Shown here in pieces: positions 7,628 through 15,564 of a stretch of DNA of 25,011 nt; position 1 is the first letter of the stretch; every line of letters starts with the position of its first letter. This stretch comes from CAYTAP01 sp964435775. GTDB taxonomy: Bacteria; Planctomycetota; Phycisphaerae; Tepidisphaerales; Tepidisphaeraceae. The position numbers and the translations under genes are program-made. The notes under the pieces are model-generated. The model was given only the letters and a program-made list of their open reading frames with translations, made no database searches and had not been told where the DNA came from. Where the stretch lies: NCBI GenBank assembly GCA_964435775.1, contig CAYTAP010000051.1, forward strand, positions 1 to 25,011, written 5' to 3'.

Positions 7628-9432
7628 GCGAGCCACTGGTGACCACTTCCGGCCAAGAGCAGGGCAACGATGAGCAAGTTGCGCTGCAACTGCACGCGAT
7701 CAACAAGGTGTATCGGCTCTATCGTCGGCCGATGTATCGCGTGCTTGATCTGTTCGGCCTTTGCCCGCCAGGCGATGCGTTTTACAGCGAGCACATCGCG
7801 CTGCAGAACATCGACCTGTCGATCAACCGCGGCGAGAAGGTGGCGATCATCGGGCGCAACGGCGCGGGGAAATCGACGCTGCTCAAGACAATCACCGGCG
7901 TGCTCCGCCCGACCAACGGCAAGTTGGAGGTGAAGGGGCGGATCAACGCGCTCCTGCAGATCGGCACGGGGTTTCACCCCGATTTCACCGGCCGACAGAA
8001 CGCCTATTCCTCCATGGCGCACCAGGGGATCACCGGACGCCAGGCGGATGAGAAGTTCGAGGAGATCGTCGATTTCGCGGAATTGGAGGAGTTCATCGAC
8101 CAGCCGATGAAGACGTATTCGACGGGGATGGGGGCGCGGTTGATGTTCAGCGCGGCGGTCGTCATCGAGCCGGATATTTTGATCGTCGATGAGGTGCTGG
8201 GCGTCGGCGACGCCTACTTCACGCACAAGAGTTTTCAGAAAATGCGCGACTTGTGCGCCGCGCATGGGACGACGCTGCTGCTCGTGTCGCATGATATTTA
8301 TTCGGCGATGAACCTGTGCGACCGGTTCATCTGGATCGACAAGGGGCAGGTGAAATTTGACGGGGACGGGAAAACGGCGATCGCGCGGTATGAGGCGTCG
8401 GTGAAAGCGCAGGAAGAGGAGCGCCTTCGCAAGCGGGGTGTGCGCGTGCTCGATCGACGGGCCAGTGCGCCGGCGGCGACGCGGCTGCAGGTGCTCATCC
8501 GCAGCCGCACGGGCTTCGCGCTTCCCGCGCCGCTGGCTTTGGCGCGAATTGAAGTATTGTATGCCGACGGGCGCGCGCTCGCGCTCGATGTGGCGCAGGG
8601 CGATGCGGCATGGGCGCTGATGGATGAAAGCAACCTCGGCCCGCCGCGCGAGGTGGATGGGAAGGCCGCGCGAGTCATCGAGCCGCTGGGATCGATCTAT
8701 CACAAAGCGGAGTGGTCGCTGGCGCTGCCCGATGACCAGCCCCTCAAGGAATTGAAAATCACCTGGCACTATGGCGGCGATGACCCGGCGCAATTGCGGG
8801 TCATCACGGACACCAAGCAGGTGCTCGTGAAGGATGAACTGGGAAGGACGCGGGGATGGGAGACGAAAGCGTATTCATTGGCCGGCGCTGTGGCCGGAGA
8901 GTTGGATCCCGTCCATCAGACGGAGTTCGGCACCGGCGCGGTCCGGATGACCCGCGTCGAGTTGCTCGGCCGCGACGGGCTGCCGGTCTCCAAGGTCGAG
9001 CATGGCGGGTTCCTGCAGGTGCGCGTTCATTGCGAGGTCGCTGACACGCTGATGGATCGCGCGGCGACGTTCTTTGTCGGCTTCAACCGCCCCGGCTTTC
9101 CCTACGGCGGATACACGGCCGCCAATCGGATTGAGTTCGCGCCCGGCCGCCGCCACTTTGTGCTGAACACCACCTTGCATCCCCTGATTTACGGCAGCGG
9201 CTCGTGGATGATCTCCGTCGCTTTCGGCGAGGCCAACCTGTATCACAGGAAGGATTTGAGTTACTTTACAATCTCGGACAAGTGGTATCACTTTCTGGCC
9301 CGTGGGCTTGAGCTTGAGATCGAGACGGTGGACCAGTTGGATGCCAACGGTTGCTTTGTCGTCCATCCGGCGGCCTTCCAACTGGAAGCCGATGTTGAAG
9401 TCAGCAGCCCGGATCAATATCAAACCGCATAG
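7624..9432 (+). CDS. polysaccharide ABC exporter ATPase with long C-terminal region (Wzt-like)
   Basis: This ATPase drives export of the glycan through the preceding permease. Walker A is GRNGAGKST (77-85), the signature is the relaxed YSTGMG typical of Wzt/TagH (165-170), Walker B is ILIVDE (185-190) and the H-switch is His223. After the ATPase domain (to about 260) come about 340 more residues, so the protein (602 residues) is longer than the common 400-470 of Wzt. The last part (about 430-580, with RMTRVELLGRDGLPVSKVEHG and FFVGFNRPGFPYGG) resembles the Wzt C-terminal beta-sandwich that recognises the glycan's capped end. The middle part (about 280-425) is an extra beta-rich domain I do not recognise. 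It starts inside the permease stop codon. Confidence 0.92.
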   Translation: MSEPLVTTSGQEQGNDEQVALQLHAINKVYRLYRRPMYRVLDLFGLCPPGDAFYSEHIALQNIDLSINRGEKVAIIGRNGAGKSTLLKTITGVLRPTNGKLEVKGRINALLQIGTGFHPDFTGRQNAYSSMAHQGITGRQADEKFEEIVDFAELEEFIDQPMKTYSTGMGARLMFSAAVVIEPDILIVDEVLGVGDAYFTHKSFQKMRDLCAAHGTTLLLVSHDIYSAMNLCDRFIWIDKGQVKFDGDGKTAIARYEASVKAQEEERLRKRGVRVLDRRASAPAATRLQVLIRSRTGFALPAPLALARIEVLYADGRALALDVAQGDAAWALMDESNLGPPREVDGKAARVIEPLGSIYHKAEWSLALPDDQPLKELKITWHYGGDDPAQLRVITDTKQVLVKDELGRTRGWETKAYSLAGAVAGELDPVHQTEFGTGAVRMTRVELLGRDGLPVSKVEHGGFLQVRVHCEVADTLMDRAATFFVGFNRPGFPYGGYTAANRIEFAPGRRHFVLNTTLHPLIYGSGSWMISVAFGEANLYHRKDLSYFTISDKWYHFLARGLELEIETVDQLDANGCFVVHPAAFQLEADVEVSSPDQYQTA

Positions 9433-9495
9433 TTCGTCATCGTCCTTATTCCGCGCTTTGGCGAAATGGGAATACGCCGTCAACCGGTATTTGTC

Positions 9496-11799
9496 ATGCA
9501 CGCTCCTTATCTTTCCGTCGTCGTCACCAGCCGCAATGACAATCACGGCGGCACGTTGCATCGGCGGATGCAGATCTTCATCGATTGCCTGATCGCACAG
9601 TGCAAGCGGCACGAGGTGGCGGCGGAATTGATCATCGTCGAATGGAATCCACCGGTGGATCGGCCGAAATTGGCCGAGGCGATGCGCTGGCCGGCGGACT
9701 TGGGGCCGTGCGTCGTGCGGATCATCGAGGTGCCGCCGGAGTTGCACGCGCGATACAAGTTCGCCAGGCAGTTGCCGCTTTATCAGATGATCGCCAAGAA
9801 CGTCGGCATTCGAAGAGCGAAAGGTGAGTTCATCCTCGCGACGAACATCGATGTCATCTTCAACGATGAGCTGATGGCGTTCATCAAGGAGCGGAAGCTT
9901 GAGCGCGGGCACATGTATCGGATCGACCGCACCGATGTTGATGCGCTGGTGCCCGAGGGGGCGTCGATGGACGAGACGCTTGCGTATTGCCGCTCGCATG
10001 TGTTGCGGGTCAACGCGCGGGAGGGGACGTTTCCGCTGCGGGCCGATGGGCTGCGGGCGCTGGCAAAGGTGGATGTGGCGAGCGAGGCGTCGGGGATCGC
10101 CCTGGGGATGGGGTGGTTCGAGGCCGAGAGCGAGCTGTTGCCCGGCAGCGACAAGCCCCAGGCGACGCGCTGGGTGGACAATGACGCGGAGATTTGGATT
10201 GCCGGACAGGGCGGCGCGGAGGAGAGTCAACAGAAATACATCCGCATCGAACTCGAGCCCGGGCCGAGCGTCGGCGGCCGCCCATTCATGTTTCGCGCAA
10301 CCGACGCCGCCGGAACCGTCTTGTTGCGACAGGCGATTTTCGGGCGGCGGACGATCACGATTCCCGTCACGATTCGCGCCGGCAAGCTCGACAAGATCAT
10401 CCTGCACGCCGAAAGCCGCAAGCTGTCGGCCGGGACGCATCACGATCCACGGACGCTCAATTTCCGCGTCTACACGGTGGAGGTGTGCGATCATGCGCCG
10501 GTCGTTCAGCAACGGCCGGACATCACCACGCCCGGCTTGGGATTGGGCGCGGGATGGTATGAGCCGGAAGTTGGGGATGATGGGCTCCAGCGCTGGGCGT
10601 CGAACGATTCGGAGATCTGGATCGAAACGCCGCCGGCGAGGGAAAGCCACCCGATGCTGTTGTCGATCGACATTCAACCCGGGCCGGGGATCGACAACCA
10701 ACCGTTTGAGTTGCAGGTCATCCATGGCGACGATGAAGTCATCGCGCGGCGGCTGGTGCTTCGGCGGACGATGGTTCACATTCCGCTCGAAGCGCTCGAC
10801 CTGCCGCCCGACTCGCTCCATTGCCTTCGCCTGACGCTCGACAGCCCGAACCTGCCGTTCCCCGGCGATGCGCGGGTGCTCAATTTCCGCTCGCGCCGGG
10901 TGACGATCGGCGAGTCGCCCGCGCCGTCGATGACCCGGCCGGATGTGATCGAACCGGCCGCGCCGCTGGGATTGGGCAAGGGGTTTCACGATCTGGAATC
11001 GACGCAGGCCGGCCTGACGCGCTGGATCGACAGCGACGCGACGATCTGGATCGACCCCGGCGAGGATGTCGTGCAAGTCCCGCGCTACCTCGTCATCGAT
11101 CTGGCGCCCGGCCCCAGCGCAGGCGCGGAGCCGTTTGTGCTCGAAGCGCGCGGCGCGGTGAAGCATCAGCATCGTTCATACGCCGTGTGGGATCGCCGGA
11201 CGATCTGCATTCCGCTTGTGCTGACGCTTGGGGCGATCAACGAGGTGACGTTGCATATGAATACGCCACGGCTGGCCGTTCCGGGCGATCCGCGCATCTT
11301 GAATGCGATGGTCTTTTCGATTCGAACCGCCGATCGACCGCCGTCCGCACCGATGGGGGTTGATCCCATGGGGGCTGATCCTGGGCAAGGGGTCGATGTC
11401 GCCGATCCGTCGCGGTTTCATTTTGGAAGCGGCTGGTTCTCGCCCGAACAACCCGGCGGCCAATGGCGCCGCTGGGCGGACAACGATGCGATGCTCTGGA
11501 TCGCCCCGCCGATTGAACCCGATGAGCAGGTGTTGGAACTTGACCTCGAACCCGGTCCGAGCCTCGCCGGCCGCCCGCTCTCGATCCGCATCACCGACGA
11601 AACGGGGCGGTCAGTGGCATCGGCCGACCTGTCGCAGCGCCAAACCATCGCCATCTCCCTCGCGCCCAGCGGCGCGCCGGCCGCGCGATTGACGTTAAGC
11701 TGTGATACCCCGCGCAAGGCGCTGGAAGGAGACCCGCGCATCCTCAACTTCGCCCTGCACCGCGCGCGAATGGTCCCGGCGAAGGGTGTCCAACAATAA
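9496..11799 (+). CDS. GT-A glycosyltransferase N-terminal half fused to four tandem beta-rich repeats (probably broken gene)
   Basis: The first about 190 residues of this 767-residue protein look like the nucleotide-sugar-binding half of a GT-A domain: YLSVVVTSRND, AELIIVEWNPP, KNVGIRRAKGEF and ILATNID (DxD position) followed by VIFNDELMAF. The acceptor-binding second half of the fold is absent. Instead there are four diverged repeats of about 120-130 residues (about 202-330, 348-472, 491-611, 641-759), each starting near GxGWF/Y, then RWxDND..IWI, then LEPGPS and ending GDPRILNF. The missing GT half appears as the next ORF (11973-12443). The stop codon lies inside a repeat unit (GTGTCCAACAATAA). 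The start at 9496 sits just before conserved sequence; ATG 9466 is an in-frame alternative and neither has a clear Shine-Dalgarno. It follows Wzt by 63 nt and likely acts on the exported glycan. Confidence 0.82.
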   Translation: MHAPYLSVVVTSRNDNHGGTLHRRMQIFIDCLIAQCKRHEVAAELIIVEWNPPVDRPKLAEAMRWPADLGPCVVRIIEVPPELHARYKFARQLPLYQMIAKNVGIRRAKGEFILATNIDVIFNDELMAFIKERKLERGHMYRIDRTDVDALVPEGASMDETLAYCRSHVLRVNAREGTFPLRADGLRALAKVDVASEASGIALGMGWFEAESELLPGSDKPQATRWVDNDAEIWIAGQGGAEESQQKYIRIELEPGPSVGGRPFMFRATDAAGTVLLRQAIFGRRTITIPVTIRAGKLDKIILHAESRKLSAGTHHDPRTLNFRVYTVEVCDHAPVVQQRPDITTPGLGLGAGWYEPEVGDDGLQRWASNDSEIWIETPPARESHPMLLSIDIQPGPGIDNQPFELQVIHGDDEVIARRLVLRRTMVHIPLEALDLPPDSLHCLRLTLDSPNLPFPGDARVLNFRSRRVTIGESPAPSMTRPDVIEPAAPLGLGKGFHDLESTQAGLTRWIDSDATIWIDPGEDVVQVPRYLVIDLAPGPSAGAEPFVLEARGAVKHQHRSYAVWDRRTICIPLVLTLGAINEVTLHMNTPRLAVPGDPRILNAMVFSIRTADRPPSAPMGVDPMGADPGQGVDVADPSRFHFGSGWFSPEQPGGQWRRWADNDAMLWIAPPIEPDEQVLELDLEPGPSLAGRPLSIRITDETGRSVASADLSQRQTIAISLAPSGAPAARLTLSCDTPRKALEGDPRILNFALHRARMVPAKGVQQ

Positions 11800-11917
11800 G
11801 AGAGGATTCACCGCGGTGTGTCCAACAATAAAAGAGGATTCACCGCAGAGACGCGGAGAGCGCAGAGAATCCAGGGCTCAATGGATGTCTCCGCGTTCTC
11901 CGCGTCTCGGCGGTGAA
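11786..11917. repeat. 29-bp direct duplication plus about 79-bp fold-back repeat at the gene break
   Basis: 11786-11814 and 11818-11846 are direct copies matching at 28 of 29 positions with a 32-bp period. The second copy runs into a long inverted repeat: 11839-11868 pairs with 11888-11917 at 27 of 30 positions around a 19-nt loop. The arms are of the TTCACCGC-GAGACGCGGAGA type. The first copy supplies the TAA that ends the upstream GT ORF. Confidence 0.85.
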
Positions 11918-11972
11918 TGCCTTGCGGACGTTGTAAGAAGGATCCCATGAAGAACAAAGTTGGAGAACAGTC

Positions 11973-12443
11973 ATGAGCACGAACAACCCCGTCAACCTCC
12001 TGGCGTCGGCCGAGCCGCTGGCGTTGCCCGCGTTCCTGCACACCAACGCCTGCGGCGATTTCACGCTGCTGCACCGCGACCACTGGTTCGACCTCCGCGG
12101 CTACGCCGAGTGGGATGCCTTCTCGCTCAACATCGATTCCCTCTTCTGCTTCGCCGCCCATCACGGCGGCGCGCCGGAACTCGTGCTCGCCGAGCCGATG
12201 CGCATCTATCACATTGAGCACAGCGTCGGCAGCGGCTGGACCCCCGAAGGCCAGCAAACGCTCCTCAAGCGCATCCGCTCCCAGGGCATCCTCGACATCC
12301 ACTGGACGGAAGTGGCGCATCTGGGCGCGTTGATGAACACGTTTGATTGCCCCACGATCGTCTGCCGCGAGGATTGGGGACTGGCCGATGAGGAGCTGCC
12401 GGAAACGGTGATTGGGGAAAACCGCCACGAGCCGGAAGCGTGA
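11973..12443 (+). CDS. C-terminal (acceptor-side) half of a GT-A glycosyltransferase, detached
   Basis: This 156-residue ORF begins with an unremarkable leader of about 20 residues and then reads LHTNACGDFTLLHRDHW, FDLRGYAEWDAFSLNIDSLF, CFAAHHGGAPELVL and AEPMRIYHIEHSVGSGW. A GDFTL-x-HRxxWFxLRGYxE block followed by a distal IYHIEH is what the second half of a GT-A transferase looks like (the galactosyltransferase C-terminal type region), while the strands needed to bind the nucleotide sugar are missing. Those strands are in the ORF just upstream. It is in a different frame from that ORF and the intervening DNA has a stop in this frame (11934-11936). GGAG (11962-11965) lies 7 nt before ATG, so it may be translated separately and could complement the other half. 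Alternatively it is a decaying remnant. Confidence 0.7.
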   Translation: MSTNNPVNLLASAEPLALPAFLHTNACGDFTLLHRDHWFDLRGYAEWDAFSLNIDSLFCFAAHHGGAPELVLAEPMRIYHIEHSVGSGWTPEGQQTLLKRIRSQGILDIHWTEVAHLGALMNTFDCPTIVCREDWGLADEELPETVIGENRHEPEA

Positions 12444-12445
12444 GC

Positions 12446-12577
12446 GACGGACAGACCGGGAAGGATGAATGGAAATGCGAAACGGGCAATGCGGAATGCG
12501 AAATGTTTTCACTTCCCACTTCCCACTTCCCACTTGCCACTTCCCACTCTCTTGTCATCCTTCACGGTCCGTCCGTT
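12446..12577. repeat. 132-bp MITE-like element with 23-bp ends and a 7-bp tandem array
   Basis: The left end (12446-12468, GACGGACAGACCGGGAAGGATGA) and the right end (12555-12577) are imperfect inverted copies. In between, 12511-12545 is five tandem units of ACTTCCC (the fourth is ACTTGCC), preceded by AATGCG-rich near-repeats (12472-12504). The element begins just after the stop codon of the GT fragment gene. It encodes nothing recognisable. Confidence 0.7.
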
Positions 12578-12862
12578 GCCGCCTTCGGCGCTGAGGCCCA
12601 CCCTGCCAACTCCCATCCCCCTTCGGTCGCCAGGTCCATCGGGTGATGTGACAGGCCTATCGGGTGACGTGACAGTTGTAGGGTCCGCCCAGCGGACCAT
12701 TTCGTATGATCGAGCGGTTGCCGGCAAATGGTCCCTGTGACAGACTCTATGGGACTGCGATCATGATGAGCCAAGGTTCGCCCCAACGAACATCAACGCA
12801 ATGCACACCGGGTTGAAAAAATGGTTCGCACGGGTTGCGGGGACTGGGCCACGAGGGACGCC
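12578..12862. repeat. structured intergenic region with short direct and inverted repeats
   Basis: Together with 12444-12577 this makes a 419-bp gap without a gene. 12638-12654 and 12659-12675 are direct copies (ATCGGGTGAtGTGACAG, one mismatch) spaced by 21 bp. GGTCCGC-CCA-GCGGACC (12682-12698) is a perfect 7-bp-arm hairpin. GGACCATTT (12694-12702) pairs perfectly with AAATGGTCC (12726-12734). No promoter stands out. Confidence 0.6.
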
Positions 12863-13234
12863 ATGACAGCACGACGCGCCAAGGATGCAGCCAACCGTCC
12901 GCTTTCCCCGGAGGAGGGGCATCTGGTGCGATGGATGCTGAGACAGGGTGCTATGGAGGCTGCGGCATTCCTGGATCAGGTTGAGCATGCAGCGGTCACT
13001 CCATGGCGATGCCCATGTGGATGCGCGAGCATTGAACTCGCCATCAATGACAGCGCGACCCCTCAAGGAAGAATGCACATTCTGGGCGACTACGTGTTCG
13101 ATTATGACGGCAACGTGAGCGGTGTTTTTATCTATGAAGTATCGGGGAGTCTGGCGGGGATTGAGGTCTATGCACTTGCCGGCGAAGCGCCTCAAAGATT
13201 GCCGCATCCGTCCGAGCTTCGTCCCTACATCTGA
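12863..13234 (+). CDS. conserved-looking hypothetical protein with CxCxC motif
   Basis: The 123-residue protein has an N-terminal helical part (SPEEGHLVRWMLRQGAMEAA, then FLDQVEHAAV), a WRCPCGCASIEL block with Cys50, Cys52 and Cys54, and a C-terminal beta-rich part (GVFIYEVSGSLAGIEVYALA, then LPHPSELRPY). I recall small bacterial proteins of this general layout (helix, CxCGC, GLEVW/Y, P.P..LRP) but no named function. The cysteines could bind a metal. The start at 12863 has GAGGG 5 nt upstream; an in-frame ATG at 12821 has no ribosome site and adds 14 residues. No signal peptide is seen, so it is probably cytoplasmic. It stands alone, convergent with the PEP-CTERM protease gene. Confidence 0.65.
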   Translation: MTARRAKDAANRPLSPEEGHLVRWMLRQGAMEAAAFLDQVEHAAVTPWRCPCGCASIELAINDSATPQGRMHILGDYVFDYDGNVSGVFIYEVSGSLAGIEVYALAGEAPQRLPHPSELRPYI

Positions 13235-13263
13235 GCGAATGCAGGGGGCCGGGAGTTCGTAGA

Positions 13264-13279
13264 GTGGGCCTTGGCCCAC
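13264..13279. repeat. perfect hairpin GTGGGCC-TT-GGCCCAC
   Basis: Seven-bp arms around a TT loop lie between convergent genes (12863-13234 plus and 13363-14397 minus). It follows GTAGA, and the layout is like GTAGGGTCCGC...GCGGACC at 12678-12698, suggesting related dispersed elements. There is no T-tract, so a terminator role is unproven. Confidence 0.6.
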
Positions 13280-13362
13280 CAATGGGAACAGATAAGGCAT
13301 CGAGCATCGATCCGGCGGTGCCATGCTCAATTCGATGTGCGACCCTTTATCATTGCCTTGCA

Positions 13363-14397
13363 CTATTTCCCGGCGCGCGTGGCTCGACGCCGGTCGGTCG
13401 CTAAAAGCAATGAAGCGGCCAGAACCACCATCGCGCCCGCCGACGGCTCGGGAACCACCGTGTATCCCAAGTCCTTCAGGATGGCGAGATCAAGCAGGGT
13501 GAGTTCCTGACGTCCCCCCGTGGTGTTGGGCGCCATCACGGGCGTCTGCAACACGCCGTCTGTAATCCGGGGGCTCATCAAGTTCTGGCTCAAGTGCGAC
13601 CCGTCGAGCAGGCCATACCCCGATCCGCCGTTGAGGGCTCGCGCATTGGGCCCCAGCCATTCATTGCCGTTGACGAGGCCGTCCAGTTGAAAGACATCGG
13701 ATGAAAAGCCCAGGCCATGGAGCATCTCATGCAGGGCGGTGGAATAGGCGGCGTCAGCGGTCCATGTCCGGCCTGTATCAAAAGTGATGCCCCCGAACGT
13801 GGGACCGATGTGCGTAATGGCCGCAGTGGCTGGAATGCCAAAGCCGTTGAGGGAGGAATTGAAGTCATCCCCGTCGACAATTGGAACATTCGCCCCGCGT
13901 CGCCAGACCGAGTTGTAGTAGGCGACCGCTGCATCAATGGCGGCCGCGTTGTCGGGCTGGGGCGTGGCGATGAATGACAAGGTATAAAATGGCGTGCCCA
14001 CAATGCCCTCCCCCACCTCGGCGCCCGGCAACGCCGCGCTGCCGACGAACATCACCACCTGGTCGGCGGCCAGCGCCGCATATGGATTCTCGTCGGGCGT
14101 GGTCACGCGGGGAATCGTCGCATTCGCCGACAACACACGCACTGCGGCAGTGTACGATCTCACCGACGCGCTGTAATCATGTGGAACCGAAAGGTCCAGC
14201 GGGGTCAACGATGTCGTGATGACACGGCTCAACTCCGCCGCGGCGGCGTCAATGCCTGCTTTGGCGGCCGGGTTTAATGAGATCGACGTGTCGTAGCGAT
14301 AGTCGGCGACGACGACGAGCGCCGAAGCCGGTTGGGTGGCCATGGCGCCGACCATGGTCGCCAGCGCACACAGAAGCTGAACTTGGTGACGTTTCAT
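13363..14397 (-). CDS. exported PEP-CTERM zinc metalloprotease-like protein
   Basis: This 344-residue protein has a Sec signal peptide (MKR, then a hydrophobic stretch ending QPASA at about 26). A zinc-protease motif, HEMLHGLGF, lies at 223-231 (HExxHxxG with Glu225 as the general base), followed by FSSDVFQLDG. The C-terminus is a full PEP-CTERM sorting signal: VVPEPSAG near 316, a hydrophobic segment (MVVLAASLLLA) and a basic tail (RRRATRAGK), which targets proteins for export and exosortase cleavage. It is therefore probably a secreted or surface-released peptidase. The start ATG has AGGAGG 8 nt upstream. The family resembles the PEP-CTERM metalloproteases found near exopolysaccharide genes. 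It lies on the opposite strand between the polysaccharide genes. Confidence 0.85.
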   Translation of the reverse strand: MKRHQVQLLCALATMVGAMATQPASALVVVADYRYDTSISLNPAAKAGIDAAAAELSRVITTSLTPLDLSVPHDYSASVRSYTAAVRVLSANATIPRVTTPDENPYAALAADQVVMFVGSAALPGAEVGEGIVGTPFYTLSFIATPQPDNAAAIDAAVAYYNSVWRRGANVPIVDGDDFNSSLNGFGIPATAAITHIGPTFGGITFDTGRTWTADAAYSTALHEMLHGLGFSSDVFQLDGLVNGNEWLGPNARALNGGSGYGLLDGSHLSQNLMSPRITDGVLQTPVMAPNTTGGRQELTLLDLAILKDLGYTVVPEPSAGAMVVLAASLLLATDRRRATRAGK

Positions 14398-14712
14398 TCT
14401 CCAAACCTCCTGATATGTGATTCAGCCATGATGGTGGCGAACCCGGAGCAGGGTTCTCATTTGATGGCGTCTGCAGTGTATAAGCGGATGGGTTTGCCGG
14501 CAAATTCATATGAAATGCCGAGAAGTGAACCCTGAAACTTTGAATTGATCCTCGTCATGGCGTTGCTGGCCTGGGGATATCCTGCTATTCTCTGGCGGTC
14601 CGTTTTTGCTGAAAGGCGTCCGCTGGGGCGAAGAAAATTCCGGGGCGGCCTTGGCCGGGCGATTGTTTTCCACACAAGCTGATTTCACACAATTTTGATT
14701 CCCGGAGCCGCG
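14398..14712. other. divergent intergenic region with possible plus-strand promoter
   Basis: This 315-bp gap lies between the metalloprotease gene (minus) and the methyltransferase gene (plus). TTGCTG (14563-14568) and TATTCT (14586-14591) are spaced 17 nt apart and could drive the methyltransferase with a leader of about 115 nt. I see no other ORF or repeat here. Confidence 0.3.
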
Positions 14713-15564
14713 ATGTCCACTGTTGACAAGCCATTTTCGGCCGTCCCGATTGATCGGGTGCGGCAATTTTGGAACGAGCGGCCGTGCAACATCCGCCATT
14801 CGACCAAGAAGGTGGGGTCGAAGGAATACTTCGACGAGGTGGAGCATCGCAAATACTTCGTCGAACCGCACATCCCCGGCTTCGCGGAGTTTGAGAAGTG
14901 GAAAGGCAAGTCGGTCCTGGAGATCGGCTGCGGGATCGGAACCGACACGATCAACTTCGCCCGCGCGGGGGCGGATGTGACGGTGGTCGAGCTATCCGAT
15001 GAGTCGATGGCCGTCGCCAGGCAGCGCGCCAAGGTTTTTGGGCTGGAGGATCGGATTCAGTTCAATCGGGGGAACGCCGAGCAGTTGCCGGAACTCGTCA
15101 AGCCCCGGCCGTTTGATCTGGTCTATTCGTTCGGCGTCATCCATCACAGCCCGCACCCGGAGGTGATCGTCGATCACATCGGCCGCCATTACATGAACGC
15201 GGCCAGCGAGCTGCGGCTGATGGTCTACAGCAAGGTCAGTTACAAGCTCTTCTGGATCATGAAAGAGGAGAACGTCTGGGACATGGGTCGGCTGGATGAA
15301 CTGATCGCCCGCAATTCCGAGGCACAGAGCGGCTGCCCGGTCACCTATTCGTATACATTCGATGAGGCGCGGAAGCTCTTGGCGGGGTTTGATGTATTGG
15401 AGATGCGCAAGAGCCACATCTTCACCTGGGATGTTGAGGCGTACAAGCGATACGAATATAAAAAGGATGCCGCCTGGGCGGGCGTCAGCGAGGAGCAACT
15501 GGCGGACCTGGAACAGGAACTCGGCTGGCATCTGCTCCTGCGGGCGAAGCTCGGCAAGGCGTGA
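14713..15564 (+). CDS. class I SAM-dependent methyltransferase
   Basis: The 283-residue protein has motif I VLEIGCGIGTD at 68-78, the acidic post-I strand VTVVELSDESM, and the motif IV-like FDLVYSFGVIHHSPHPEVIV, all standard for class I methyltransferases that use S-adenosylmethionine. The N-terminal WNERPCNIRHSTKKVGSKEYF and long C-terminal extension (about 180-283) resemble small-molecule or glycan methyltransferases rather than rRNA enzymes. In Wzm/Wzt-type systems a methyltransferase can cap the glycan's non-reducing end for recognition by the Wzt C-terminal domain; applying that here is inference from position. The start has GGAG 5 nt upstream; an in-frame ATG at 14695 would add six residues. 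It precedes a UDP-sugar dehydrogenase. Confidence 0.88.
   Translation: MSTVDKPFSAVPIDRVRQFWNERPCNIRHSTKKVGSKEYFDEVEHRKYFVEPHIPGFAEFEKWKGKSVLEIGCGIGTDTINFARAGADVTVVELSDESMAVARQRAKVFGLEDRIQFNRGNAEQLPELVKPRPFDLVYSFGVIHHSPHPEVIVDHIGRHYMNAASELRLMVYSKVSYKLFWIMKEENVWDMGRLDELIARNSEAQSGCPVTYSYTFDEARKLLAGFDVLEMRKSHIFTWDVEAYKRYEYKKDAAWAGVSEEQLADLEQELGWHLLLRAKLGKA

Noticed and set aside
8875..11172. A 765-residue minus-strand open frame opposite the Wzt and GT genes
   Set aside because: It is antisense to well-supported coding regions, shows no family resemblance and has the His/Arg/Pro-rich composition expected from reading a GC-rich gene backwards.
12511..12545. Tandem ACTTCCC units as a CRISPR array
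   Set aside because: Units are 7 bp with no spacers, and no cas genes are seen.
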